Assembly: GCA_902782945.1 (NCBI GenBank)
Contig: CACZOU010000073.1
Location: 1-49,453 of the forward strand
Direction of reading: 5' to 3'
DNA length: 49,453 nucleotides
Source: an uncultured Methanobacteriaceae archaeon
GTDB taxonomy: Archaea > Methanobacteriota > Methanobacteria > Methanobacteriales > Methanobacteriaceae
Shown here piece by piece: positions 28,565 through 38,184 of the stretch; within the stretch, counting starts at the first letter, position 1, and every line of letters begins with the position of its first letter. The translations under genes and the position numbers were made by a program. The notes beneath the pieces were generated by a model, which saw only the letters and a list, made by a program, of their open reading frames with translations, was not told the origin of the DNA and did not search any database.

Positions 28565-29671
28565 ATGAAAATGGATTATAAGAAGTTAGACTTATTTACA
28601 CCAATGATTGTAGTACTATTGGTTTTTGTATACTTAATATTTGCATACATAGGCTTTTATTATCATATTAGAGAACTAATAGGCGTAAATATGAATACAA
28701 TAGGAATTATCCTTTTAGGTTTAATTTTTTATATACTAGGATATTATATAAGCAAGTGCTTGCTAAAAAATAAGGAGTTAAAAATCAATAAGCCAAGATT
28801 AGATAAGTTAACAGGGAAAAAATTTGTATTAACATTAGTTATACTTGGTATTCTATTACAAATAATTAACTTAGTCTATTTAGGTGGTATTCCATTACTT
28901 AGTGGTCATTTGAAGGCACGGGCTGCTACACGTATATGGTTATTATCTTATCTATTATTTTTACCATCAATAAATATTCTATTAGCAAAATATGATGATA
29001 AGAAATATTATCTATTATTTGTGATAGGATTAATCTTGTTTGCATTAACAGGATATCGTACAACAGCAATAGCAATAGTATTAAGTGTACTAATCACAGC
29101 ATATTATACTAAGGATTTACCATGGGAATATCTTATACTTGCATTAATTGGAATATTCTTATTATTATTAATAGTAGGTTATGTTGCAGTTAAATCAATT
29201 GAATGGCAGACATGGACATTAAATCCTATAGAATTATTATTCTACCGTGCAGGTTATACATTACAAGTACTTGGAAATGCTGTTGTTTTACAGGGAAGTA
29301 CTCATGGGCAACTACTATATAATACATTAACTGGTTTCATGAAATCTACAGATCCACGTGTAATTGTAGGTTCAACAACTCTAGGATATGCTCATTCAAC
29401 AACATCAATGATATTTGGTCCAGCATTACTAGATTTTGGATTATATGCCATGTTAATACAGATGCTTTTAATAGGATTTATTATAGGCATGTTATATAAC
29501 ATTCAAAAATCTCTTAATACAGCATTTGTAGGATTATATGCTATGTTATTAGCTCATGTGATAATATGGATAGAAACAGGACCAACAGATTTAGTAATAT
29601 TATTATTCTTTTTAATAGCAATAATAATGGTATTACTCACTGTAAAAACTAAGAAGGGGGGAAATATTTGA
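28565..29671 (+). CDS. Oligosaccharide repeat-unit polymerase-like membrane protein (Wzy-type)
   Basis: About 368 residues with some 10-12 helices and a larger extracytoplasmic loop (about residues 205-270) containing YRAGYTLQVLG and TDPR-VIVGSTTLGYAHSTT, as in archaeal O-antigen-polymerase-like proteins. Such enzymes join lipid-linked repeat units outside the cytoplasmic membrane. Starts: TTG 28562, ATG 28565 and ATG 28571 are all in frame; GGTTGATG resembles an SD for the last, so the first residues are uncertain. A TTTATAAA box at about 28506 may be the promoter. The next gene starts with a TTG inside this stop region (ATTTGA), so the two are coupled. Confidence 0.82.
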   Translation: MKMDYKKLDLFTPMIVVLLVFVYLIFAYIGFYYHIRELIGVNMNTIGIILLGLIFYILGYYISKCLLKNKELKINKPRLDKLTGKKFVLTLVILGILLQIINLVYLGGIPLLSGHLKARAATRIWLLSYLLFLPSINILLAKYDDKKYYLLFVIGLILFALTGYRTTAIAIVLSVLITAYYTKDLPWEYLILALIGIFLLLLIVGYVAVKSIEWQTWTLNPIELLFYRAGYTLQVLGNAVVLQGSTHGQLLYNTLTGFMKSTDPRVIVGSTTLGYAHSTTSMIFGPALLDFGLYAMLIQMLLIGFIIGMLYNIQKSLNTAFVGLYAMLLAHVIIWIETGPTDLVILLFFLIAIIMVLLTVKTKKGGNI

Positions 29672-30738
29672 ATATTGCACTGGTAGCAGAAACAGCTCCT
29701 GCTAAAACATTAATACCAATTATTAGTAAATTAGATGCAGATATTTTATCCTTAACTCATAGTGAAGGAGCAATGAAACTATTATCTCCTTATAGTAATG
29801 AAATTGAATCAATTGGAGAAGGAAGACGTAACAATTCAAAAAAAAGAAGTAATCTAACAATAGCCAGATTAGTGTTACAGGACACACATAGAACATACAA
29901 GGCATTAAAAGACAGGTATATTGATTTATTATTAACCTGCGGAAATGCGGGGGATGTTAGAAAGGGAATACTAGCAGCAAAACGATTAGATATTCCAAGA
30001 TTACACATGGAACAGGATGTATATAATCCTATAGAAATGATTGCTTATGCAGACCTAATAACAGTACCAAATCAGCATGCAAAAAAGAAACTAAAAAAGA
30101 TGTATGATATAACAAATACTGTTAACATTAAAGGATATCCTCAGGCAGAGTATGTTAGTAAACAGAAACTAATAAATCCTAATAAATTATATGAACACTA
30201 TGGTACCGATGACTTCTATATTCTCTTTTTAGGAGGAGATACAAATCCTGAGGATATACCTGAAATTATAAATCAGGTTCAAAAACTAGATAAAGATATT
30301 ATAATAGTACCTTACAGATTTGAAATAGATTTCATAAGACAATATATAACAAGACCAAGAGTATTTATTGTTAAAGGACATGTTGATTTAGTAAGTCTTA
30401 TGAATGCATCACAGGGAATAATATACTGTGCAGGAATGGGTGTTACTATAGAATCTGGAGCATTATCAGTTCCAGCAGTAAAAATACAGGGATTCCACAC
30501 AAAACATGCGAGTAATGATTTAGCACGTACCCTTGGAATAAATGTGGTATCTGTTTATGATATACCATATGCAGTAGATCATATGAGAGCTCCTTATGGT
30601 AAACTTTTAATCAAAAATGGATGCAAGGCCAGTATGAGAGCTGCAGAATTAACTAGTCAAATGAATTTATTTGATCAAACCCAAGGCGGAAGAAATAGTT
30701 TAAAGAAAATATGGAATCAAAGAAAGAAGTATAGATAA
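29668..30738 (+). CDS. GT-B-like glycosyltransferase / epimerase-like protein
   Basis: 356 residues. Two Rossmann-like halves are visible: N-terminal NIALVAETAPAKTLIPII with the region LLLTCGNAGDVRKGILAAKRLDIPRLHME, and a C-terminal half with DFYILFLGGDTNPED and a donor-site-like stretch GIIYCAGMGVTIESGALSVPAVKI. This layout fits the GT-B / UDP-GlcNAc 2-epimerase-like superfamily. The exact activity is unknown. It starts with TTG at 29668, overlapping the stop of the polymerase gene, after a strong AGAAGGGGGG purine SD. Context (polymerase, flippase) supports surface-glycan synthesis. Confidence 0.75.
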   Translation: MNIALVAETAPAKTLIPIISKLDADILSLTHSEGAMKLLSPYSNEIESIGEGRRNNSKKRSNLTIARLVLQDTHRTYKALKDRYIDLLLTCGNAGDVRKGILAAKRLDIPRLHMEQDVYNPIEMIAYADLITVPNQHAKKKLKKMYDITNTVNIKGYPQAEYVSKQKLINPNKLYEHYGTDDFYILFLGGDTNPEDIPEIINQVQKLDKDIIIVPYRFEIDFIRQYITRPRVFIVKGHVDLVSLMNASQGIIYCAGMGVTIESGALSVPAVKIQGFHTKHASNDLARTLGINVVSVYDIPYAVDHMRAPYGKLLIKNGCKASMRAAELTSQMNLFDQTQGGRNSLKKIWNQRKKYR

Positions 30739-30743
30739 CAGTG

Positions 30744-30776
30744 AGTAATAATACTCATTACTTTAACCTTTTTTTT
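30744..30776 (+). terminator. Hairpin and T-run after the glycosyltransferase gene
   Basis: AGTAAT (30744-30749) pairs with ATTACT (30757-30762) around AATACTC; CC and a T8 run (30769-30776) follow. The gene from the other strand ends at 30783. Confidence 0.6.
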
Positions 30777-30782
30777 AAAAAT

Positions 30783-31343
30783 TTATTTAGTAAATCCTAC
30801 AATAAGAGTACCGCTATTATTATCATGTATATCAAAACAATTTTTAATAAAGTTATCTGTAGATATGGAAGGTAAGCCCACGGTAAGACTTTTAACTACT
30901 TTTTCAAGATCATGATTGCTTACAAAATATTTAGAAGCGGGAGATACAATTAAATACTGTTTTTCACCAGTGTTACTTAGATTATCATATCTAACAAACG
31001 TGTCTGACAGGAAAGTAACATTATTATCTTGATGTAATTCATCTAATTCTTCTTTGTCATATACCTCTTCACCAATAAGAATTCCTGAATCACTAATTAA
31101 TGTAAGAGTAGGCTTTATGGATACATTCATAAATACTTCTTTGTCAATGTCTCGAATTATTACCAGGGCTTCATCTTCTTCTAATGCTTTTTCAACACCT
31201 TTGTTTATCAAGGGTATATTTTCGTGTATTCTTTCCTTTTCAAGTTTAAGTATTTCATTCTTCATTTTTCCAGTTACTATTTCAACACGTATAATATTCG
31301 CTTCACGTCTTATTAAATCTATAATTTCATAATCTCCTATCAT
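30783..31343 (-). CDS. Unknown protein, member A of a three-gene paralogous family
   Basis: 186 residues, no signal peptide or membrane helix, acidic. I know no name for it. It shares a common plan with the genes at 31381 and 48307: an N-terminal IIR-x-E segment, a helix with the K-M-K pattern, then IPLINKGVEKALEEDEALVIIRDID, a strand region TLTLISDSGILIGEEVYDKEE (about 78-98), and a C-terminal FIKNCFDI...GTLIVGF. The constant ends and variable middle suggest one folded domain with an insert. It is 37 nt downstream of its tandem copy and converges with the glycosyltransferase gene. Cytosolic; function unknown. Confidence 0.75.
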   Translation of the reverse strand: MIGDYEIIDLIRREANIIRVEIVTGKMKNEILKLEKERIHENIPLINKGVEKALEEDEALVIIRDIDKEVFMNVSIKPTLTLISDSGILIGEEVYDKEELDELHQDNNVTFLSDTFVRYDNLSNTGEKQYLIVSPASKYFVSNHDLEKVVKSLTVGLPSISTDNFIKNCFDIHDNNSGTLIVGFTK

Positions 31344-31380
31344 AATAAAATACCTCTGCTGTCAATTATATAACGGGACA

Positions 31381-31827
31381 TCATCCAGTTGTAAATCCTA
31401 CTATTATAGGTATATAAAAGGAATCTTGTTTAATTCTATAACAATTAAGTACAAATTCTCTCACATAACTAGAGAATAAAGCAACAGATAAACTACTAAC
31501 ACAAGTATCACGAAGATTTTTACAAATAACCTCAGATGATACTTCTTTTAATAATAAAAATTTACCTTTATCAGGAGTATTAATTAATACTTTATTAGAT
31601 TCAAAAAATTTCTCATATGAAGAATAATCTACTTCTTTAATTAATAATATAGCTTCTTCTTCTTTTAATGCAGTGTCTAATCCTTTATTAATCATAGGAA
31701 TATTATTTTGTAATGTTTTGATTTCTAGATTCATGACATCGCTTTTCATCTTATCTGACATTAATTCAGCTCTAATAATATTGTTTTCATCTCTAATAAT
31801 ATCAAGTAAGTCGTATCTATTAGTCAT
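31381..31827 (-). CDS. Unknown protein, member B of a three-gene paralogous family
   Basis: 148 residues. It aligns end to end with the 186-residue neighbour: MTNRYDLLDIIRDE against MIGDYEIIDLIRRE, then IPMINKGLDTALKEEEAILLIKEVD and the final IIVGFTTG. It lacks about 38 residues of the middle part. Start: an ATG at 31839 would add MCGN, but the alignment with the neighbour starts exactly at the ATG at 31827, which also has GGTAAT before it; I therefore use 31827. It is the upstream gene of a tandem pair, so local duplication is likely. Function unknown. Confidence 0.75.
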   Translation of the reverse strand: MTNRYDLLDIIRDENNIIRAELMSDKMKSDVMNLEIKTLQNNIPMINKGLDTALKEEEAILLIKEVDYSSYEKFFESNKVLINTPDKGKFLLLKEVSSEVICKNLRDTCVSSLSVALFSSYVREFVLNCYRIKQDSFYIPIIVGFTTG

Positions 31828-31984
31828 ATTACCACACATTAATCCTTAGATTTCTTATAATTAATTATTATAATTTGATAACTAAATAAATTTACGATTT
31901 ACAGTTTTATTATTTATATTAAGAAGAAGTAATGATATTATTCAAATATTTAAAATTAGTTTTATTGTTTTTAGGGGTAAAGAG

Positions 31985-32024
31985 AAAATAAAAAATATCA
32001 AAAGAATGTAATAACTCTTTTGAT
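31985..32024 (-). terminator. Hairpin terminator of the histone gene
   Basis: On the minus strand, ATCAAAAGA (complement of 32016-32024) pairs perfectly with TCTTTTGAT (complement of 31997-32005) around a 10-nt loop, and is followed by a T-rich run (31985-31996) and then a CCCC patch (31974-31977). It starts 10 nt after the histone stop codon. Confidence 0.75.
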
Positions 32025-32034
32025 TTAATATGGT

Positions 32035-32244
32035 TTAATATTTAATTTTAGTAACTACGTCTATGTCAACTGCTTTAACAGTTTTTCTTCCAGCATGTTT
32101 TGCTACTTTGATAGCATCTTCTGAAATATCGGTACCTATTTCTTCTAATACCTCTGTTAATGCAATTTTTGCTTCATCACTTACGCGTTCAGCTCCAGCG
32201 TTTTTAATAACTCTGCCCACAGGAGCTACTGGTATTTCTGTCAT
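32035..32244 (-). CDS. Archaeal histone
   Basis: 69 residues with the histone fold of HMf-type proteins: loop-helix [22 protein letters not shown], long central helix with [28 protein letters not shown], and a last helix [23 protein letters not shown] corresponds to the usual AGRKTIKAEDI, with Val in place of the acidic residue, which may change contacts between dimers. It packs DNA as polymers of dimers. A very strong SD (GGAGGTGA, complement of 32251-32258) and a good terminator suggest high expression. No second histone gene is in the window. Confidence 0.97.
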   Translation of the reverse strand: MTEIPVAPVGRVIKNAGAERVSDEAKIALTEVLEEIGTDISEDAIKVAKHAGRKTVKAVDIDVVTKIKY

Positions 32245-32649
32245 GAAAATTCACCTCCATTTTATAAAACATTCACGAATCTAAGGATTATCTTATTAAA
32301 TTATAATTTCAATTCGTTATTTGTAATGAAATTCATATATTATTTTATTTAAGTATCCTAATATTTAAATTTTCTATTATTTATTATTTCAATCAATAAT
32401 TAGTTTTTATTAAGGGAATAATAAGTTTATTTCAAAAAATTCACATATTCTTAAGTATGTAATAATTTAAAGGAGTTCTACCCACTATTAATTTTGAATT
32501 TTTAAAAAATATCAGGGCGTTTTTTCTTTTAAATCCTAATTTTCGATAAGTTACGTTGTTTTTTTTTTAATAATTTGATTAATTGTATTTTTTTATTTTC
32601 TATAAAAAAGTATAAAAAATTCAAGGGGGGGGGGGTTGAAAATATAAAA
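32245..32649. other. Intergenic region with a G11 tract
   Basis: This 405-nt stretch is the upstream region of the histone gene and the downstream region of the ArsA/Get3 ATPase gene. It is A+T-rich, without a coding frame. Its one striking element is an 11-base G homopolymer at 32625-32635, 14 nt after (on the minus strand) the ATPase stop. Otherwise I see nothing in it. Confidence 0.6.
32625..32635. repeat. Homopolymer tract G11
   Basis: Eleven consecutive G in a region that is otherwise more than 80 percent A+T. On the minus strand it is C11 followed by TTGAATTTTTTATAC, that is, a C patch followed by a T-run after the arsA/get3 stop. Confidence 0.9.
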
Positions 32650-33678
<1,029 letters not shown>

Positions 33679-33824
33679 TCAAATAATAAGTATATACTTT
33701 TATTCAATATATACTTATCATGGTTTTAATAAAATTCCTGTAACTTTTTAAGGATTCATTACTTTTATAATCTATAAAATAAATAATATTCATTAAGTGT
33801 AATTTAATTAGTGGATTGATATAC

Positions 33825-34676
33825 ATGATAGATTTACCTGATTTTGATGCAAAAGAATTTATAATGAGAACTTGTACATTTATAAAAAATAAGGTTGAGG
33901 AATCAAATTCTGATGGAGTTGTTGTAGGATTAAGTGGTGGAATAGATTCAACAGTAGTTGCAGCTTTAGCTGTTAAAGCATTAGGCTCAAGTCATGTTAG
34001 AGGATACATATTACCATCACTAACAACATCTGATCAAGATTTATTTGATGCAAAATTAATCAAAGAAGGATTAGACATAGAGACTGAGTACATTTCCATT
34101 GCAGATGTTTATGACCAGTTTTTAAAAACATGCGAGAACGATGAGTTACCACAAAAAAATAAATCATTAGCATCAGCTAACCTAAAACCTAGAATAAGAA
34201 TGACAATATTATACTACTATGCTTCAATATATAACTCCTTAGTAATAGGTACAGGAAACAAAACAGAATTACAAATAGGATACTTCACAAAGTATGGTGA
34301 TGGAGGAGTAGATTTACTACCAATAGGTGATTTATATAAAGAAGACGTTCGAAAAGTAGCAATAGAACTAGGAGTACCTGATTCAATAATCAATAAGGCA
34401 CCAACAGCAGGACTATGGCCAGGACAAACAGATGAATCAGAATTAGGCATGACCTATCCAATTCTTGACAGAGTATTATACTTATACTTGGAAAAAAATT
34501 ATGATTTAGATTATATTGCAGATATTCTTGAAATACCATCATCTGAGGTAGAACGTATAGTTAACATGGTTCATAATGCAGAACATAAAAGACAAATGGC
34601 ACCAATATGTAATAAGTTCGAATTTAATGATGATGAAGATGATGAAGAATTCAATGTTTATGTAGATGATTACTAA
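33825..34676 (+). CDS. nadE: NAD+ synthetase (ammonia-dependent)
   Basis: 283 residues, the short ammonia-dependent form without the glutaminase domain. The PP-loop is SGGIDS (37-42); GTGNKTELQIGYFTKYGDGGVDLLPIGDLYK is the typical active-site region. It amidates deamido-NAD with ATP as the last step of NAD synthesis. It has a very acidic tail (DDEDDEEF). Start: a TTG at 33816 is in frame, but ATG at 33825 gives the usual N-terminus and lies at a good distance from GTGGAT. The last codons and the stop are duplicated downstream as a 23-bp tandem repeat. Confidence 0.95.
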   Translation: MIDLPDFDAKEFIMRTCTFIKNKVEESNSDGVVVGLSGGIDSTVVAALAVKALGSSHVRGYILPSLTTSDQDLFDAKLIKEGLDIETEYISIADVYDQFLKTCENDELPQKNKSLASANLKPRIRMTILYYYASIYNSLVIGTGNKTELQIGYFTKYGDGGVDLLPIGDLYKEDVRKVAIELGVPDSIINKAPTAGLWPGQTDESELGMTYPILDRVLYLYLEKNYDLDYIADILEIPSSEVERIVNMVHNAEHKRQMAPICNKFEFNDDEDDEEFNVYVDDY

Positions 34677-34701
34677 CAGTTTATGTAGATGATTACTAAC
34701 A
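34656..34701 (+). repeat. 23-bp perfect tandem duplication across the nadE stop
   Basis: The 23 bases 34656-34678, which contain the last six codons of nadE, the TAA stop and two further bases, are repeated without change at 34679-34701. Since the first copy carries the stop, the protein is not lengthened. Confidence 0.95.
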
Positions 34702-34915
34702 TTAATGATTATGTAATCTGAATCATCACAATCTTTTTTTTTAAATAAATAATTATACTTTTTTTATCATATTTCACAGCCCATCTTTGTAAAAAAATAA
34801 TATTAAAATTAAAATAGGTTCATGAAGATAAATATAACTATTATAAATTAATTTTTTCAGAATTATAACATTTCATGTATTATTATTTAATAAATAATAT
34901 AACGGAGTTTAATCT

Positions 34916-37777
34916 ATGGTAACAGATATAGAAAAGAAATGGCAAAAAAAATGGCAAGATGCTAAACTATTTGAATCAAACCCTGATGACAGGGAAAAAA
35001 TGTATATAACAGTAGCATTCCCATATCCAAGTGGAGCAATGCACGTAGGACACGGAAGAACATACACAGTACCAGACGTCTATGCAAGATTTAAGAGAAT
35101 GCAAGGATACAATGTATTATTCCCAATGGCATGGCACGTTACAGGAGCACCTGTAATAGGAATAGCAAAAAGAATAGAAAGAAAAGACCCATGGACAATT
35201 GACATATACAAAAATGTTCATAAAGTACCAGAGGATGAATTAAAGAAATTCGCTGACCCAGAATATATTGTAAAATACTTCAGTAGTGAATATCATGAAG
35301 ACATGACTCACATGGGATATTCTATCGATTGGAGAAGAGAATTCAGAACAATTGATCCACATTATCAGCAATTTGTTAAATGGCAAATTAGAAAACTAAA
35401 AGATAAAAATCTTATACGTAAAGGATCACACCCTGTAAAATACTGTCCTGATGATGACAATCCAGTAGGTGACCATGACTTATTAGAAGGAGAAGGTGTA
35501 GGAATTAATGAATTAACATTAATCAAATTCCCATATGAGGATTGTTATCTAGTAGCAGCTACATTCAGACCTGAAACATTATATGGTGCTACTAACTTCT
35601 GGTTAAACCCTGATGCTGAATATGTTAAGGTAGAATATGAAGGAGAAAAATGGATTATTAGTAAACAATCTTATGGTAATATTATTCATCAGAAAGAATC
35701 TATGAAGATTATTGAAGATGTTGATCCTAAGGATTTCATAGGTAAATCTGTTGAAAATCCTATGACTCATGAGCAGTTACCAATATTCCCTGCATCATTC
35801 GTAGACCCTGATTATGCAACAGGAGTAGTATTCTCAGTACCAGCACACGCACCAGCAGATTACATAGCATTAGAAGACATTAAAAAAGACACAGAAACAA
35901 TAGAAAAATACAACCTACAGGAACAAATAGACAACATAAAAATAATAAGTCTAGTAAACCTAAAAGGATACTCAGAATTCCCAGCAAAAGACTTCTTAAA
36001 ACAATTCAATGTAACAAGCCAAGGTGATGAAAACCTAAAAGAAGCAACCAATGAAATCTACAAAAAAGAACATGCAAAAGGAATAATGAACGCTAACACT
36101 GGTGAATTCGAAGGAAGAAAAGTATCCGAAGTAAGAGATGACGTAATAGAAAAACTAACCAATGAAGGAATAGCAGATAAATTATACGAATTCGCAGAAA
36201 AACCAGTAATCTGCAGATGTGGCGCAAAATGTGTAGTAAAAGAACTACATGACCAATGGTTCGTAAAATATTCTGATGAAGAATGGACTAAGAAAGCATA
36301 TGAATGTCTTGAACAATTAGAAGTAGTACCAAAAGAGATAAGATCAAACTTCGAATACTACCTTGGCTGGTTAGAAGATTGGGCATGTTCAAGAAGATTA
36401 GGATTAGGTACACACATGCCATGGGATAAAAAATGGTTAATAGAACCATTAACAGATTCAACAATTTACATGTCCTACTACACAATAGCTAAATACATGA
36501 AAGATATCAATCCTGAAGATTTAAACGATGCTTTCTTCAACAAAGTATTCCTAAACCAAGATGGAGCAAATGATGGTTCCGTAAATAAAATACCAGCAGA
36601 ATTAACAGAACAAATACAAAAAGAATTCCAATACTGGTACCCACTAAACTGGAGATTATCAGCAAAAGATTTAGTAGGAAACCACTTATCATTCACAATG
36701 TTCCACCACTCAGCAATATTCCCTAAACAATACTGGCCAAAAGGAATAACAGTCTTTGGTATGGGATTACTAGAAGGACAGAAAATGTCCTCATCCAAAG
36801 GAAACGTAATATTACTAAGTGAAGCAATAGATAAATACGGAGCAGATACAGTAAGATTATTCTTAATGTCATCAGCAGAACCATGGCAAGACTTCGACTG
36901 GAGAGAAACAGAAGTAAACGGTATACAAAGAAGACTTGAAGCAATCCAGGAATTCCCAGAAAAAGTAGAAAAAATAATAGGCGAACCATTAAAATTATCT
37001 CTTGAAAACGAAATACCAAAAGTAGAAAAACCTATCAATAAATGGATAATTAGTCAAATCAACAGAAAAATAGAAGTAGCAACAGAAGCACTAGAAGGTT
37101 TCCAGACAAGAAAAGCATTACAAGCAAGCCTATTCCTATTTAGAAAAGATGTGGACCACTACATTAACAGAATAACAACAATAACAGATGAAGAAAAACA
37201 AACACTAACATACATTGTCAACACATGGATAAGATTATTATCACCATTTATACCATACACTACAGAGGAGATATGGGACCAATACAACGATGATAATATA
37301 TTCATGTCTTCCATAGCATGGCCTAAAGCAGATGAATCAGTAATTGATGAAAAAATAGAGAAAAGTGAAGAAATAGTCTTAGATTTAGCAAAAGATATTA
37401 AAGAGATTATAAAAATCACTAAAGCAACACCAAAAACGGTACATCTATACACAGCTCCAACATGGAAATATGAAGTATACAACATTGCACAAGAAGTAGG
37501 TAAACCAAATATTGGTGAAATAATACACAGAGCAATGGATGCTAATTTATATGATAATAAGAAAGAATTATCTAAGTTTGCTACTAAAACAGGTAAAACA
37601 TTTAATAAAATAAATTATGTCGGACAGTTAGATGAAGTATCTATCATAAATAATGCTAAAAATTATTTAGAAAATGAAATAGGTGCTGAAATCAAAGTAT
37701 ATGATGAACCAACATATGATCCACAGAAAAAAGCACAAAATGCTTCACCATATAAGCCAGCAATATACTTAGAGTAA
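34916..37777 (+). CDS. leuS: Leucyl-tRNA synthetase (archaeal type)
   Basis: 953 residues, class I synthetase. HIGH-type motif HVGH (43-46) after [13 protein letters not shown]-type motif KMSSS (623-627); the CP1 editing domain lies about residues 170-500 with the [14 protein letters not shown] segment and a Thr-rich editing pocket; a C-terminal helical anticodon-binding domain and the archaeal extra C-terminal part follow. The length and domain order are of the archaeal/eukaryotic type. Monocistronic, followed by a hairpin. Codon choice changes within the gene: before about 35800 and after about 37500 T-ending codons are common, between them A- and C-ending codons dominate. Confidence 0.97.
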   Translation: MVTDIEKKWQKKWQDAKLFESNPDDREKMYITVAFPYPSGAMHVGHGRTYTVPDVYARFKRMQGYNVLFPMAWHVTGAPVIGIAKRIERKDPWTIDIYKNVHKVPEDELKKFADPEYIVKYFSSEYHEDMTHMGYSIDWRREFRTIDPHYQQFVKWQIRKLKDKNLIRKGSHPVKYCPDDDNPVGDHDLLEGEGVGINELTLIKFPYEDCYLVAATFRPETLYGATNFWLNPDAEYVKVEYEGEKWIISKQSYGNIIHQKESMKIIEDVDPKDFIGKSVENPMTHEQLPIFPASFVDPDYATGVVFSVPAHAPADYIALEDIKKDTETIEKYNLQEQIDNIKIISLVNLKGYSEFPAKDFLKQFNVTSQGDENLKEATNEIYKKEHAKGIMNANTGEFEGRKVSEVRDDVIEKLTNEGIADKLYEFAEKPVICRCGAKCVVKELHDQWFVKYSDEEWTKKAYECLEQLEVVPKEIRSNFEYYLGWLEDWACSRRLGLGTHMPWDKKWLIEPLTDSTIYMSYYTIAKYMKDINPEDLNDAFFNKVFLNQDGANDGSVNKIPAELTEQIQKEFQYWYPLNWRLSAKDLVGNHLSFTMFHHSAIFPKQYWPKGITVFGMGLLEGQKMSSSKGNVILLSEAIDKYGADTVRLFLMSSAEPWQDFDWRETEVNGIQRRLEAIQEFPEKVEKIIGEPLKLSLENEIPKVEKPINKWIISQINRKIEVATEALEGFQTRKALQASLFLFRKDVDHYINRITTITDEEKQTLTYIVNTWIRLLSPFIPYTTEEIWDQYNDDNIFMSSIAWPKADESVIDEKIEKSEEIVLDLAKDIKEIIKITKATPKTVHLYTAPTWKYEVYNIAQEVGKPNIGEIIHRAMDANLYDNKKELSKFATKTGKTFNKINYVGQLDEVSIINNAKNYLENEIGAEIKVYDEPTYDPQKKAQNASPYKPAIYLE

Positions 37778-37779
37778 AT

Positions 37780-37822
37780 TTATTTCATAATATGATGAAA
37801 TAATTCTTTTAACTCTTTTTTA
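37780..37822 (+). terminator. Hairpin terminator after leuS
   Basis: TTATTTCA (37780-37787) pairs perfectly with TGAAATAA (37796-37803) around an 8-nt loop, starting 3 nt after the stop. Several T-runs follow from 37807 on. Confidence 0.65.
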
Positions 37823-37928
37823 TTATTTTTTTACATAATCATTAAACGAAAAATTTAATATTAACTACAAACAAATAATAATATAGTATTTTATACTAAA
37901 CTATTCTAACAAAATTATAGTAATATAT

Positions 37929-38000
37929 GCCTTGATAGTGTAGCGGATATCACGAGGGACTGCGGATCCCTTTACCCGGGTTCAAATCCCGGTCAGGGCA
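37929..38000 (+). tRNA. tRNA-Arg (anticodon GCG)
   Basis: 72 nt that fold as a tRNA: acceptor stem GCCTTGA/TCAGGGC with one G-U pair, D arm, anticodon stem AGGGA/TCCCT with loop CTGCGGA (anticodon GCG, reading CGC and CGT), T arm CCGGG/CCCGG with TTCAAAT, and discriminator A. No encoded CCA. No intron. It stands alone and is followed by a T7 run at 38011-38017 that probably ends transcription. Confidence 0.95.
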
Positions 38001-38184
38001 CTAGACTAAATCTTTTTTTATCAATGATTATTTTCACATAATCTTATTATAATTATAAAACATAACTGTATACTTATTCTATAATATTTATTTTTCAAGA
38101 TATTCCCTCAGGAATTATTACTATTTATAATAGATTAATCAAATTATTAATTATAATATAAAATTATTTATGAGTGATGAATGT

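Noticed and set aside
32260-32267. TTTATAAA as TATA box of the histone gene
   Set aside because: It would place the start of transcription inside the coding region on the minus strand.
36478-37038. 186-codon minus-strand frame opposite leuS
   Set aside because: The leuS protein is complete with all motifs; the antisense frame has no sign of a gene.
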